Below are positions 40,276 to 48,125 of a DNA stretch of 64,000 bases, piece by piece. The stretch comes from Jiangella muralis (GTDB lineage: Bacteria; Actinomycetota; Actinomycetes; Jiangellales; Jiangellaceae). Under the pieces are notes generated by a model that was not told the DNA's origin, made no database searches, and was given only the letters and a program-made list of their open reading frames with translations. Position 1 is the first letter of the stretch. Every line of letters starts with the position of its first letter. The stretch lies in NCBI RefSeq assembly GCF_001270745.1, contig NZ_KQ434759.1, positions 1-64,000 of the forward strand. The letters run 5' to 3'. The position numbers and the translations under genes are program-made.

Positions 40276-41204
40276 GCGGGCTGACGCTGCGGCGGGCGCC
40301 CCGGCCGCGGCGCGAGCGTGACGCCGTCCCCGTCGTGCTGACCGACCGGTACTCGCCGCTGCCGCGCAAGGTGGCGGTGCGGGTCGTCGGGTATGGCCTG
40401 CTGGCGCTCGGGACGCTGCTCTACCTCGGGCCGTTCCTCGTCCAGGTGGCGACGTCGTTCAAGACCGACGCCGACGCCGTCGGCAACCCGGTGTCGCTGA
40501 TCCCGTCGCCGGTGACGCTGGCCGCCTGGGAGATCGTCGCCGGGTCGAACCCGGCGTACTCGGTGCCGGTGTTCCGCTGGCTGGGCAACTCGTTCGCCGT
40601 CACCATCTCGGTGACGCTGGGCCGGCTGATCATCGACAGCCTGGCCGGCTACGCCCTAGCGCGGCTGCGGTTCCGCGGGCGCGCGGTGGTGTTCGCCGGC
40701 GTCGTCGCGGTGCTCGCCGTCCCCGGCGTCGTGCTGCTGATCCCGAAGTTCCTGGTGCTCAACGAACTCGGCATGTTCAACAGCTACGCCGGGATGATCC
40801 TGCCGCTGTTCTGCGACGCCGTCGGGATCCTGCTGATGAAGACCGCGTTCGAGGCGGTGCCGACCGAACTGGACGAGGCGGCCCGCATCGACGGCGCCGG
40901 CGTGTTCCGGACATTCTGGAGCGTGATCCTGCCGCTGGTCCGGCCGGCGCTGGTGACCGTGACGATCCTGTCCTTCCAGGGCTCGTGGAACGAGTTCACC
41001 CACTTCCTGGTGGCGACCTCGGACCCGGACCTCGCGACGATGAACCTCGGCATCGCCCGGCTGACGGCCGGCGACCTGCAGGGGTCGCAGCAGTTCCCGC
41101 TGAAGCTGGCGCTGGCGACGTTGTCGACGATCCCGATCGCGATCGTCTACGTGTTCTTCTCGCGCTACTTCATGCGCTCCGGCAACGCCACCGGCCTGAA
41201 GTGA
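40272..41204 (+). CDS. sugar ABC transporter permease (MalG type)
   Basis: A 310-residue membrane protein with six helices, partner of the preceding permease. The EAA loop is ELDEAARIDGAGVFRTFWSV. Other family segments are GYALARLRFRGRAVVFAGVV and FQGSWNEFTHFLVATSD, with a typical VYVFFSRYFMRSGNATGLK end. Its ATG overlaps the preceding stop. It is the last gene of the LacI-SBP-permease operon; a 711-base non-coding island follows. Confidence 0.93.
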   Translation: MSGLTLRRAPRPRRERDAVPVVLTDRYSPLPRKVAVRVVGYGLLALGTLLYLGPFLVQVATSFKTDADAVGNPVSLIPSPVTLAAWEIVAGSNPAYSVPVFRWLGNSFAVTISVTLGRLIIDSLAGYALARLRFRGRAVVFAGVVAVLAVPGVVLLIPKFLVLNELGMFNSYAGMILPLFCDAVGILLMKTAFEAVPTELDEAARIDGAGVFRTFWSVILPLVRPALVTVTILSFQGSWNEFTHFLVATSDPDLATMNLGIARLTAGDLQGSQQFPLKLALATLSTIPIAIVYVFFSRYFMRSGNATGLK

Positions 41205-41357
41205 CGCAGGGCGCCGTGGGTCACACGTTGGGGGACGGGGGCAGTCTGGGCACGCCTCACCTCACCCGCGCAAGGACGGCATAGTCGCCGATGACGACGC
41301 TCATCCGGTGCTGCGGCGGGTGACGTGCCCCCCACGCGAGTGACGTCGACGCCCTGA

Positions 41358-41423
41358 GCCGTCTTCGATGGCGAGAACCGTCCGAACGGCACCTCGAAGA
41401 CGACTCCCGCCATCGAAGACGGC
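41358..41423. repeat. 16-bp inverted repeat GCCGTCTTCGATGGCG
   Basis: GCCGTCTTCGATGGCG (41358-41373) and CGCCATCGAAGACGGC (41408-41423) are exact reverse complements with a 34-base loop. It lies in a 711-base region (41205-41915) without any credible gene. It might terminate the ABC operon or belong to a mobile repeat. Confidence 0.75.
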
Positions 41424-41544
41424 GCCGGGAGTCGAGGACAACCGGTGCGCCGGCAGGAACGGCGATTGGGTCCGAGTACGTGAATCCTCGTGCCGCCATA
41501 CATGCTGGCCAGGGAGAATGCCGCCGGCCGCTCACTGGCCGCTC

Positions 41545-41592
41545 ATGGTTGGCGGTTTGGTGGGCCCAGGGCGCCAGTAATCCGCCAACCAT
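41545..41592. repeat. 11-bp inverted repeat ATGGTTGGCGG
   Basis: ATGGTTGGCGG (41545-41555) and CCGCCAACCAT (41582-41592) are exact reverse complements around a 26-base loop containing GGGCCCAGGGCGCC. This is the second palindrome of the non-coding island. Confidence 0.75.
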
Positions 41593-41627
41593 CGGTGGCC
41601 GCGCACGGTCAGGGGTCGGTGGGGACG

Positions 41628-41816
41628 GCAGCCAGGCGAACGGCGAACGGTGCACCGGGCGGGCTCTGCCCGCACTTCCCCCGTCCCCCTGATAGCTGCC
41701 CGTACTTGGCCGCGCGCGTGCGGGTCAAGCGGACCTTCGCCGGCGCGAAGCGCCCCACAAGTCCGCTTGAGGCGCGCGTGCGCGGCTAAGAAAATGGGCA
41801 GCAGGGGGACGGCCCA
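41628..41816. repeat. palindromic intergenic repeat, copy 2 (inverted, with nested insertion)
   Basis: Inverted relative to the copy at 31254-31375. The outer stem is CCGTCCCCCTG (41681-41691) with CAGGGGGACGG (41802-41812). Compared with copy 1, roughly 70 extra bases sit in the loop (about 41711-41785). These form their own palindromes: TCAAGCGGAC (41725-41734) with GTCCGCTTGA (41761-41770) and an inner CTTCGC-CGGC-GCGAAG (41735-41750). It reads like one repeat element inserted into the loop of another. Confidence 0.8.
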
Positions 41817-41915
41817 CTGCCCGCAAAACGGCGACCGGCGGCGACCACGCCCCGATCGTGGCCCGCGGGAAATCCGGATGACGGGCGGCGGCTCGCCCTG
41901 GCAGAGTGGCCGGTC

Positions 41916-42437
41916 GTGTCCAGCGTCTACCTGATCACCGGCATCATGGCGGCCGGCAAGTCCACCGTCGCGCAGGCGCTGGCCGAGCGGCTGCCGCGGG
42001 CGGCGCACGTGCGTGGTGACACGTTCCGCAAGGCCATCGTGTCCGGCCGCGCCGACCCGGTGCCGGGCGACGCGGAGGGGATGGCGCAGCTGCGGTTGCG
42101 CTACCGCATCGCCGCCGGGGTCGCCGACGAGTACGCGGCCGCCGGGTTCACCGCCGTCGTGCAGGACGTGGTGATCGGGCCGGTGCTGGCGGAGTACGTC
42201 GAGCTGGTGCGCACCCGCCCGCTGCACGTCGTGGTGCTCGCGCCGACGCCGGACGCCGTCGCGGAGCGGGAGGCCGGTCGCGGCAAGACCGGCTACGGCG
42301 CCTGGACCGTCGACGACCTCGACACGTCGCTGCGCACCGAGACGCCGCGGTTCGGGCTGTGGCTGGACACGTCGGACCTGACGCCGGAGCAGACGGTCGA
42401 CGCGATCCTGGCCCGGCGCGACGAGGCCGCCGTCTGA
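41916..42437 (+). CDS. P-loop AAA/zeta-like small-molecule kinase
   Basis: A 173-residue ATPase. The Walker A motif is GIMAAGKST near the N-terminus (LITGIMAAGKSTVAQAL). It continues with HVRGDTFRKAIVSGR, VVQDVVIGPVLAEYVELV and PDAVAEREAGRGKTGYG, the layout of the chloramphenicol-phosphotransferase/zeta-toxin-like kinase group. It may phosphorylate a nucleoside, sugar or antibiotic. Single gene after a long non-coding island, starting with GTG. It is convergent with the LuxR gene. Confidence 0.8.
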   Translation: MSSVYLITGIMAAGKSTVAQALAERLPRAAHVRGDTFRKAIVSGRADPVPGDAEGMAQLRLRYRIAAGVADEYAAAGFTAVVQDVVIGPVLAEYVELVRTRPLHVVVLAPTPDAVAEREAGRGKTGYGAWTVDDLDTSLRTETPRFGLWLDTSDLTPEQTVDAILARRDEAAV

Positions 42438-42476
42438 CGGTGCCGCCGCGGCATCGGCGAGCAGCGCGTGCGGGCG

Positions 42477-45458
42477 TCAGCCGGCGTCGGCGAGCAGGCC
42501 GCGCTGGTGCGCGATCGACACCGCCTCGGTGCGGCTGGCCGCGCCGAGCTTCGTCATGACCCGCGACAGGTGCACGCTGACCGTCTTCTCGCTGATGAAC
42601 AGCTCTTCGCCGACCTTGCGGTTGGTGTAGCCGCGGGCCACCAGCTCGAGCACGCCCAGTTCGCGCGGCGTCAGCAGCCCGGCGCTCGGCAGCACGGTGC
42701 CGGGCAGCGCGACGTGGGCTCGCCGGGCGAGGTCGCGGACGGCGGCGGCCAGCGGTTGCGCGCCCAGCCGGTCGGCGGCCTCGTGCGCGGCGGCCAGCTC
42801 GACGGCGGCGGCGTCACGGTCGCCGCTGGTGATCAGCGCCTCGGCCAGCCGCCAGCGGCCCAGCGCGACGTGGAACGGCTCTCCGTAGCCGAACGCCTCG
42901 ACGACCGCGCGCCACGGCTCTACCTCGCCCGCGCCCTCCAGCCGGGACTCCTCGGCCCGCAGCCGGGCCAGCCAGGCCACGCCCTCGGCGCCGAGGTGGT
43001 CGGCGCGGGGGATGCCGTGCTCGGCGGTGCTGCGGGCGTGCTCGACGAACCGGCGTCCCTCGGCGACGGCGGCGGCCTCGGCGGTGGCGTCGTGCTCGGT
43101 GCGGGCCCGGGCCGCGACGTCGGCCAGCGAGCCGAGCGCCAGCGTGGCCAGCCGGATGCCGCCGAGTGGCCAGTAGTCGTCGTCGCCCTTGCGCATGGAT
43201 GCGATGGCGTCGTCGGCGAGCCGTGCGGCGTCGTGCTGCCGGCCCTGCCAGCCCGCCATCTCGAGGCCCGCGATGCCGGCCAGCTGGGCGATCTGGCCGT
43301 CTCGGTGCCATTCGGGCCGGATGCGGTCGAGGTCGCGCTGCGCTTCGTCGAACCGGCCGCGGCTCACCTTGATGATCGCCGCCGACGCCGCCAGCAGCGC
43401 CGAGATGGTGTCGGAGACCTGCTCGCCGGGCGGGCTGGCGGCCGCGAGCGCCTTGTCCCAGCTGCCGCGGGCGTAGTGCACCATGGCGCCCATCCAGCGC
43501 AGCTCGAGGCCGTAGGCGCTCCACGTGAGGCCCAGCTCGGCGGCGCGGGCGGCGGCGGCGTCGGCGATGGCACTGGCTTCGTCGAGCCGGCCCTGCTCGT
43601 ACCGGGTGGTGACGAGGTTGAACGACGCCCGCAGCTCGACGTTGGCCGCGCCGACCCGGACGGCGTTCTGCCGCGCCTGCTCGAACAGCGCGCAGGCCTC
43701 TTCGACGGCGCCGGCGCGGAGGTCGTTGAAGGCGAGCGTGATGAGCGCGTCGGACTCGGCGCTGACGCTGCCGCTGGCCCGCGCGTCGGCGATGGCCTGC
43801 TCGGCGAACTGGCGGGACAGCTCGTTCTCCCTGGCCAGGCGCGTGCGCCCGCGCAGCGCCAGCACCCAGGCGCGGGTGCGGCTGGGCGGCTCGGGCTCGA
43901 CCAGCGCCCAGGCGTCCTCGATGACCTGCTCGGCCTCCTGCCACCGGATGCTGGCCAGCAGCGTCTCGGTGAGCTGGCGGCGGACGTCGGCACGGGTGAT
44001 GGCGTCGGCGTCGCGGTCGGCCAGCTCGAGCGCCGCCTCCGCGTACGCGACGGCCCGCTCCGGCTGCCCGGCCGCGCTGGCGACGTAGGCGGCCTTGCGG
44101 GTGAGCGCCAGCTCGTCGACGCCGGACCGCGTGGCCGGATCGTCGACCGCCGGCCACAGTTCCAGCGCCTGCTCGACGTAGCGCAGTTCGGCCGCGAGCG
44201 CTCCCACCCGCATGGCGTCGTCGGCCGCCTTCACCGACGCGGTCAGCGCCGTGGGGAGGTCGTTGCTGCGCAGGCTGTGGTAGGCGAGCGCGCCGGCCAG
44301 TTCGTCCTGCTGCAGCTCGACGATGCGGCGGGCGTAGGCGGCGTGCAACCGGACCCGCTCGCCCGGCAGCAGGTCGGCGTAGACGGCCTCGCGCAGCAGC
44401 GCGTGCCGGAAGGTGTAGCCGCCGTGGTCGTCGGTGACGAGGATGTGGTGCTGCAGCGCCTCGCGCAGCGCGGTGTCGAGGTCGCCGTCGGGGAGGTCGA
44501 TGACGGAGCGCAGCGCGGCGTGCCCGACGTGCCGGCGTCCGGTGACGGAGATGGCGCCGACGACCCGCTGGGCGGCCGGGCTGAGAGTCTCGACCCGCGA
44601 CAGCAGCACGTCGGCCAGCGCGGTGGGGATGCCGCCGGCCCGGCCCGTCGCGGTGGCCGCCACCAGCTCCTCGGCGAAAAACGCGTTGCCCTCGGACCGG
44701 GCCGCGACGTCGGCCAGCCACTCGGCGTCGACACCGGCGTCGGCCAGCGCCTCGACGAACGCCAGCGCGTCGGCCGGGCCGAACGGCGCGAGGTCGAGCC
44801 GCTCGACGACCGGCAGCCGGACCAGCTCGGCCAGCAGCGGCCGCAGCGGATGCTGCCGGTGGAGGTCGTCGGACCGGTACGTGGCGACCACCAGCAGCCG
44901 CTGCGCCGCGAGCCGCGACACCAGGAACGAGAGCAGGTCGCGGCTGGACGCGTCGCTCCAGTGCAGGTCCTCGATGGCGAGCACCACCGGCGCGTCGTCG
45001 CTCAGCTCGGCCAGCACCGTGACCATGGCGTCGAACAGCTGCAACTGCCCGAGGTCGGTCTCTTCACCGGACCGCATGGTGGTGGCCGCGGCACGGCCGA
45101 TGAGCCCGGCCAGCGCCGGCCGCGCGTCGACGAGATCGGGCCGGACCCGCCGCAGCTGCTCGACGACCTCCTTGAACGGCAGGTACGGCAGCCCGGCCTC
45201 GCCGACGCTGACGCAGCGGCCCAGCAGCACGTGGGCGCCGGCGGTCTCGGCCTCGGCCAGGAACTCCGTCAGCAGCCGGCTCTTCCCGACCCCGGCGTCG
45301 CCGGAGAGCAACACGGCGCCGCCGGTGCCTCCTCGGGCGCGTTCGAGCGCCGCGCGCAGCTGCGCGGACTCGCTGCTGCGGGCGGTGAACGGCACTCCGG
45401 TTCCGAGCCTTGGCACGACACCGATGCTTGCATACCCCTCCGACAACGTGGCAGGCAT
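42477..45458 (-). CDS. large LuxR-type ATPase regulator (LAL family)
   Basis: A 993-residue STAND-like regulator. The N-terminal AAA ATPase has Walker A LLSGDAGVGKSRLL (residues 53-60) and the Walker B-like VVLAIEDLHWSD. A long helical repeat (TPR-like) region covers about residues 450-900. The C-terminal GerE/LuxR HTH is LLTPRELGVLELVARGYTNR then VGEELFISEKTVSVHLSRVM. Such proteins switch on transcription after ligand-driven ATP-dependent assembly. The ATG at 45458 is used, but a GTG 14 codons later (PRLGTGVPF) is equally possible. A 49-residue gene lies 11 bases upstream on the same strand. Confidence 0.9.
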   Translation of the reverse strand: MPATLSEGYASIGVVPRLGTGVPFTARSSESAQLRAALERARGGTGGAVLLSGDAGVGKSRLLTEFLAEAETAGAHVLLGRCVSVGEAGLPYLPFKEVVEQLRRVRPDLVDARPALAGLIGRAAATTMRSGEETDLGQLQLFDAMVTVLAELSDDAPVVLAIEDLHWSDASSRDLLSFLVSRLAAQRLLVVATYRSDDLHRQHPLRPLLAELVRLPVVERLDLAPFGPADALAFVEALADAGVDAEWLADVAARSEGNAFFAEELVAATATGRAGGIPTALADVLLSRVETLSPAAQRVVGAISVTGRRHVGHAALRSVIDLPDGDLDTALREALQHHILVTDDHGGYTFRHALLREAVYADLLPGERVRLHAAYARRIVELQQDELAGALAYHSLRSNDLPTALTASVKAADDAMRVGALAAELRYVEQALELWPAVDDPATRSGVDELALTRKAAYVASAAGQPERAVAYAEAALELADRDADAITRADVRRQLTETLLASIRWQEAEQVIEDAWALVEPEPPSRTRAWVLALRGRTRLARENELSRQFAEQAIADARASGSVSAESDALITLAFNDLRAGAVEEACALFEQARQNAVRVGAANVELRASFNLVTTRYEQGRLDEASAIADAAAARAAELGLTWSAYGLELRWMGAMVHYARGSWDKALAAASPPGEQVSDTISALLAASAAIIKVSRGRFDEAQRDLDRIRPEWHRDGQIAQLAGIAGLEMAGWQGRQHDAARLADDAIASMRKGDDDYWPLGGIRLATLALGSLADVAARARTEHDATAEAAAVAEGRRFVEHARSTAEHGIPRADHLGAEGVAWLARLRAEESRLEGAGEVEPWRAVVEAFGYGEPFHVALGRWRLAEALITSGDRDAAAVELAAAHEAADRLGAQPLAAAVRDLARRAHVALPGTVLPSAGLLTPRELGVLELVARGYTNRKVGEELFISEKTVSVHLSRVMTKLGAASRTEAVSIAHQRGLLADAG

Positions 45459-45469
45459 TTTCGCGCCGG

Positions 45470-45619
45470 TCAGCGGACCGGCTGCGGCCGGCGCGCGGCG
45501 GGGCGGGTGTCCTGTGGGGTGGACGTGACGTCACGGCGCGTGCCACGGCGGGTGGTGACGGCGTCGCGGCGGAGCCGTTCGTGCCGGTAGTCGAGCTCGG
45601 CGCGGATGGTGTCGATCAT
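45470..45619 (-). CDS. small basic protein (49 aa) upstream of the LuxR regulator
   Basis: A 49-residue protein, MIDTIRAELDYRHERLRR followed by an Arg/Thr-rich tail. GGGGAGG lies seven bases before the ATG at 45619, a strong ribosome-binding site, and the reading frame ends 11 bases before the LuxR gene. The N-terminal helix resembles short actinobacterial proteins of unknown function. It may be co-expressed with the regulator; RNA or DNA binding is possible from charge alone. Confidence 0.6.
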   Translation of the reverse strand: MIDTIRAELDYRHERLRRDAVTTRRGTRRDVTSTPQDTRPAARRPQPVR

Positions 45620-45714
45620 GGTCTGCCTCCCCTGAACTGGCCTCGTACCGTCGAGACTCGTGCTGAGGGCGGCCCCGCCGCATCGGGCGACCACGCACAC
45701 CCGCGCGGCGGCGA

Positions 45715-45748
45715 CCCCTTACCCCGTCGCCACCGGGGGAGTAAGGGG
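45715..45748. promoter_or_regulatory. inverted repeat CCCCTTAC / GTAAGGGG in the divergent region
   Basis: CCCCTTAC (45715-45722) and GTAAGGGG (45741-45748) are exact reverse complements, with an inner ACCCCG/CGGGGG pairing, between the small gene at 45619 and the malic enzyme gene. It may be an operator or a leader hairpin for the malic enzyme. Confidence 0.45.
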
Positions 45749-45806
45749 ATCTCGCGGGTGCCGGATCAACTACGGTGGTGCTCACATCTCGGCAAGAAGG
45801 GTCACC

Positions 45807-47240
45807 GTGGTCAGCGTTCCGAGCGTCTCCTACTCGATCACCGTCAGGCTCGAGGTGCCCGCGGGCGGCACGTCCGTCGGTCAGCTCACCGCCGCCGTCG
45901 AGAAGGCCGGCGGGCTCGTCACCGCGCTCGACGTCACCGCATCGGGCGCCGACCGCATCCAGGTCGACGTCACCTGTGCCGCCACGTCGTCGGCGCACGC
46001 GGGCGAGCTGGTCACGGCGCTGCGCTCGGTGCCCGGCGTCATCATCGGCAAGGTCAGCGACCGGACCTTCCTCGTGCACCTCGGCGGCAAGATCGAGGTC
46101 GTGTCGAAGGTCCCGATCCGCAACCGCGACGACCTCTCGCTCATTTACACCCCCGGCGTGGCGCGGGTGTCGCAGGCGCTCGTCGACAACCCCGACGACG
46201 CCCGCCGGCTGACCATCAAGCGCAACACCGTGGCCGTCGTGACCGACGGGTCGGCCGTGCTGGGGCTGGGCAACATCGGCGCGACGGCGGCGCTGCCGGT
46301 CATGGAGGGCAAGGCGGCGCTGTTCAAGCGGTTCGGCAACATCGACGCGTTCCCGATCTGCCTCGACACCCAGGACGTCGACGAGATCATCCGTACCGTC
46401 CAGAACATCGCGCCCGTCTTCGCCGGCATCAACCTCGAGGACATCTCCGCGCCGCGCTGCTTCGAGATCGAGGCCCGGCTGCGCGAGCTGCTCGACATCC
46501 CCGTCTTCCACGACGACCAGCACGGCACCGCCATCGTGGTGCTCGCGGCGCTGCACAACGCGCTCAAGGTGGTGCGCAAGGAGATCGGCTCCATCCGCGT
46601 CGCGATGTCGGGCGCCGGCGCGGCCGGTCATGCCATCGCGCAGTTGCTGGTGGCGGCCGGCGTCACCGACATCGTCGCCGCCGACATCAACGGCGTCATC
46701 CACTCCGGGCGGGCCGACCTCACCGGCGTGCCCACGTGGTACCTCGAGCACTGCAACCCGCGCGGCGTCACCGGCGACCTCCGCGACGCCGTGCGCGACG
46801 CCGACCTGTTCATCGGGGTGTCGGCGCCGAACGTGCTCACCGCCGCCGACGTCGCCACCATGGCCAGCAACGCCATCGTGTTCGCGTTGGCCAACCCCGA
46901 GCCCGAGATCGACCCGCGGGCCGCCAGCGAGTACGCCGCCGTCGTGGCGACCGGGCGGTCGGACTACCCGAACCAGATCAACAACGTGCTCGCGTTCCCC
47001 GGCGTCTTCCGCGGCCTGCTCGACGCCCGCAGCCGCTCGGTGACGACGGAGATGATGCTGGCGGCCGCCGCGGCGCTGGCCGCCACCGTCAAGGACGAGG
47101 AGCTCAACCCGTCGTACATCGTTCCCAGCGTCTTCCACTCCGGCGTCGCCGACACCGTGGCCGAGGCCGTGCGCGGCAGCGTCGAGACCATCAGGCGCGT
47201 CGCCGAGGAGACCGGCGAGTTCCCAGCCATCCCGGTGTGA
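45807..47240 (+). CDS. NAD-dependent malic enzyme with N-terminal ACT domain
   Basis: A 477-residue enzyme converting malate to pyruvate and CO2. Residues 1-85 form an ACT-like regulatory domain (ITVRLEVPAGGTSVGQLTAA). The malic enzyme core has YTPGVARVSQAL, AVLGLGNIGATAALPVMEGK, FGNIDAFPICLDT, DISAPRCFEIE (metal), FHDDQHGTAIVVLAAL and the NAD site AMSGAGAAGHAIAQLL. The GTG at 45807 follows AGAAGGG and gives the family length; a 49-codon in-frame extension is ignored. YqgE follows with no gap. It links the C4 pool to pyruvate and complements isocitrate lyase encoded at 56533. Confidence 0.93.
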   Translation: MVSVPSVSYSITVRLEVPAGGTSVGQLTAAVEKAGGLVTALDVTASGADRIQVDVTCAATSSAHAGELVTALRSVPGVIIGKVSDRTFLVHLGGKIEVVSKVPIRNRDDLSLIYTPGVARVSQALVDNPDDARRLTIKRNTVAVVTDGSAVLGLGNIGATAALPVMEGKAALFKRFGNIDAFPICLDTQDVDEIIRTVQNIAPVFAGINLEDISAPRCFEIEARLRELLDIPVFHDDQHGTAIVVLAALHNALKVVRKEIGSIRVAMSGAGAAGHAIAQLLVAAGVTDIVAADINGVIHSGRADLTGVPTWYLEHCNPRGVTGDLRDAVRDADLFIGVSAPNVLTAADVATMASNAIVFALANPEPEIDPRAASEYAAVVATGRSDYPNQINNVLAFPGVFRGLLDARSRSVTTEMMLAAAAALAATVKDEELNPSYIVPSVFHSGVADTVAEAVRGSVETIRRVAEETGEFPAIPV

Positions 47241-47812
47241 TGGACGCCGAACCCGTGGGCGCCGAGAAGCTGACCGGGAAGCTGCTCGTGGCCGCACCGT
47301 CGCTGCGCGGCTCGACGTTCGACCGGGCGGTCATTCTCATGCTCTCGCACGACGGCGACGGCGCCCTCGGCGTCATGGTCAACAAACCGACCGAGGTGCT
47401 GGTGGGTGACGTGCTGCCGGGCTGGATCTCGGTGGTCACCGAGCCCGGCGTGGTGTTCCAGGGCGGGCCCGTCAGCCTCGACAGCGCGCTCGGGCTGGTG
47501 GCCGTCGGCGGGAACGACGAGCCGCTGGGCATCCGCCGGGTGCGTGGCCGGCTCGGCGTCGTGGACCTGGACACCCCGGCCGAGATCATCGAGCCCGCGG
47601 TGACGGCGATGCGGGTGTTCGCGGGGTACGCCGGGTGGGCGCCGGACCAGCTGGAGGGCGAGATCGAGGAGGGCTCGTGGTTCGTCGTCGACTCCGAGCC
47701 GGGCGACGCGTTCCGTACCGACGCGCAGGACCTGTGGCCGGTGGTGCTGCGCCGCCAGGGCGGCCAGCTGGCCCTGATGGCGACCTTCCCCGCCGACCCG
47801 TCGATGAACTGA
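47240..47812 (+). CDS. YqgE/AlgH family protein
   Basis: A 190-residue DUF179 protein with the full pattern: LTGKLLVAAPSLRGSTFDRA, VILMLSHDGDGALGVMVNKP, VLPGWISVVTEPGVVFQGGP, VRVFAGYAGWAPDQLEGEI (Met-Arg in this copy) and GSWFVVDSEPGDAF. Molecular function is unknown; it was once called a putative transcription regulator. The ATG shares its A with the malic enzyme TGA, so the pair is coupled. Confidence 0.93.
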   Translation: MDAEPVGAEKLTGKLLVAAPSLRGSTFDRAVILMLSHDGDGALGVMVNKPTEVLVGDVLPGWISVVTEPGVVFQGGPVSLDSALGLVAVGGNDEPLGIRRVRGRLGVVDLDTPAEIIEPAVTAMRVFAGYAGWAPDQLEGEIEEGSWFVVDSEPGDAFRTDAQDLWPVVLRRQGGQLALMATFPADPSMN

Positions 47813-47822
47813 CGCATCGGGC

Positions 47823-48125
47823 TCACCGCTCCAGGCGTTCGAGGACGGCCACGACGTGGTCGCCGCCGCTGCCGGGCGGCGTGTCGGGCGCGAGCCGGGG
47901 CGGCGCGCTGGTGCGGACGACCCGCCAGCGCACCCCGCCGGCCGTGAGGACGTTGCCGGGCGCGTACCAGGCGGTGGTCTCGCGGCCGCCGGGCTCGTCG
48001 ACGCCGAGGCAGACCAGCGGCGCGTCGACCCCGACGACGGTGATGGCGGCCGCGCCGGCCGCGGCGGGGTAGCCGAGCCGCACCCGGACCCGGGCGGCCG
48101 GCGCGCCGGACTCAGCCGTCGTCAT
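47823..48125 (-). CDS. small hypothetical protein overlapping the calpain-like gene
   Basis: A 100-residue soluble protein, MTTAESGAPAARVRVRLGYP followed by a beta-rich centre (AAAITVVGVDAPLVCLGVDE, TTAWYAPGNVLTAGGVRWRV). Its ATG at 48125 lies inside the 3' end of the protease gene (14-base overlap), so expression is coupled. I do not recognise a family. Position and size suggest a partner, chaperone or inhibitor of the protease, but this is inference only. Confidence 0.65.
   Translation of the reverse strand: MTTAESGAPAARVRVRLGYPAAAGAAAITVVGVDAPLVCLGVDEPGGRETTAWYAPGNVLTAGGVRWRVVRTSAPPRLAPDTPPGSGGDHVVAVLERLER

Noticed and set aside
42468-45590. Plus-strand frame of 1040 codons opposite the LuxR regulator
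   Set aside because: The LuxR protein has clear ATPase and HTH motifs; the opposite frame has none.
45660-45806. 49-codon N-terminal extension of the malic enzyme
   Set aside because: The extension is Arg/Pro-rich, crosses a palindrome, and lacks a ribosome-binding site; the GTG at 45807 has AGAAGGG.
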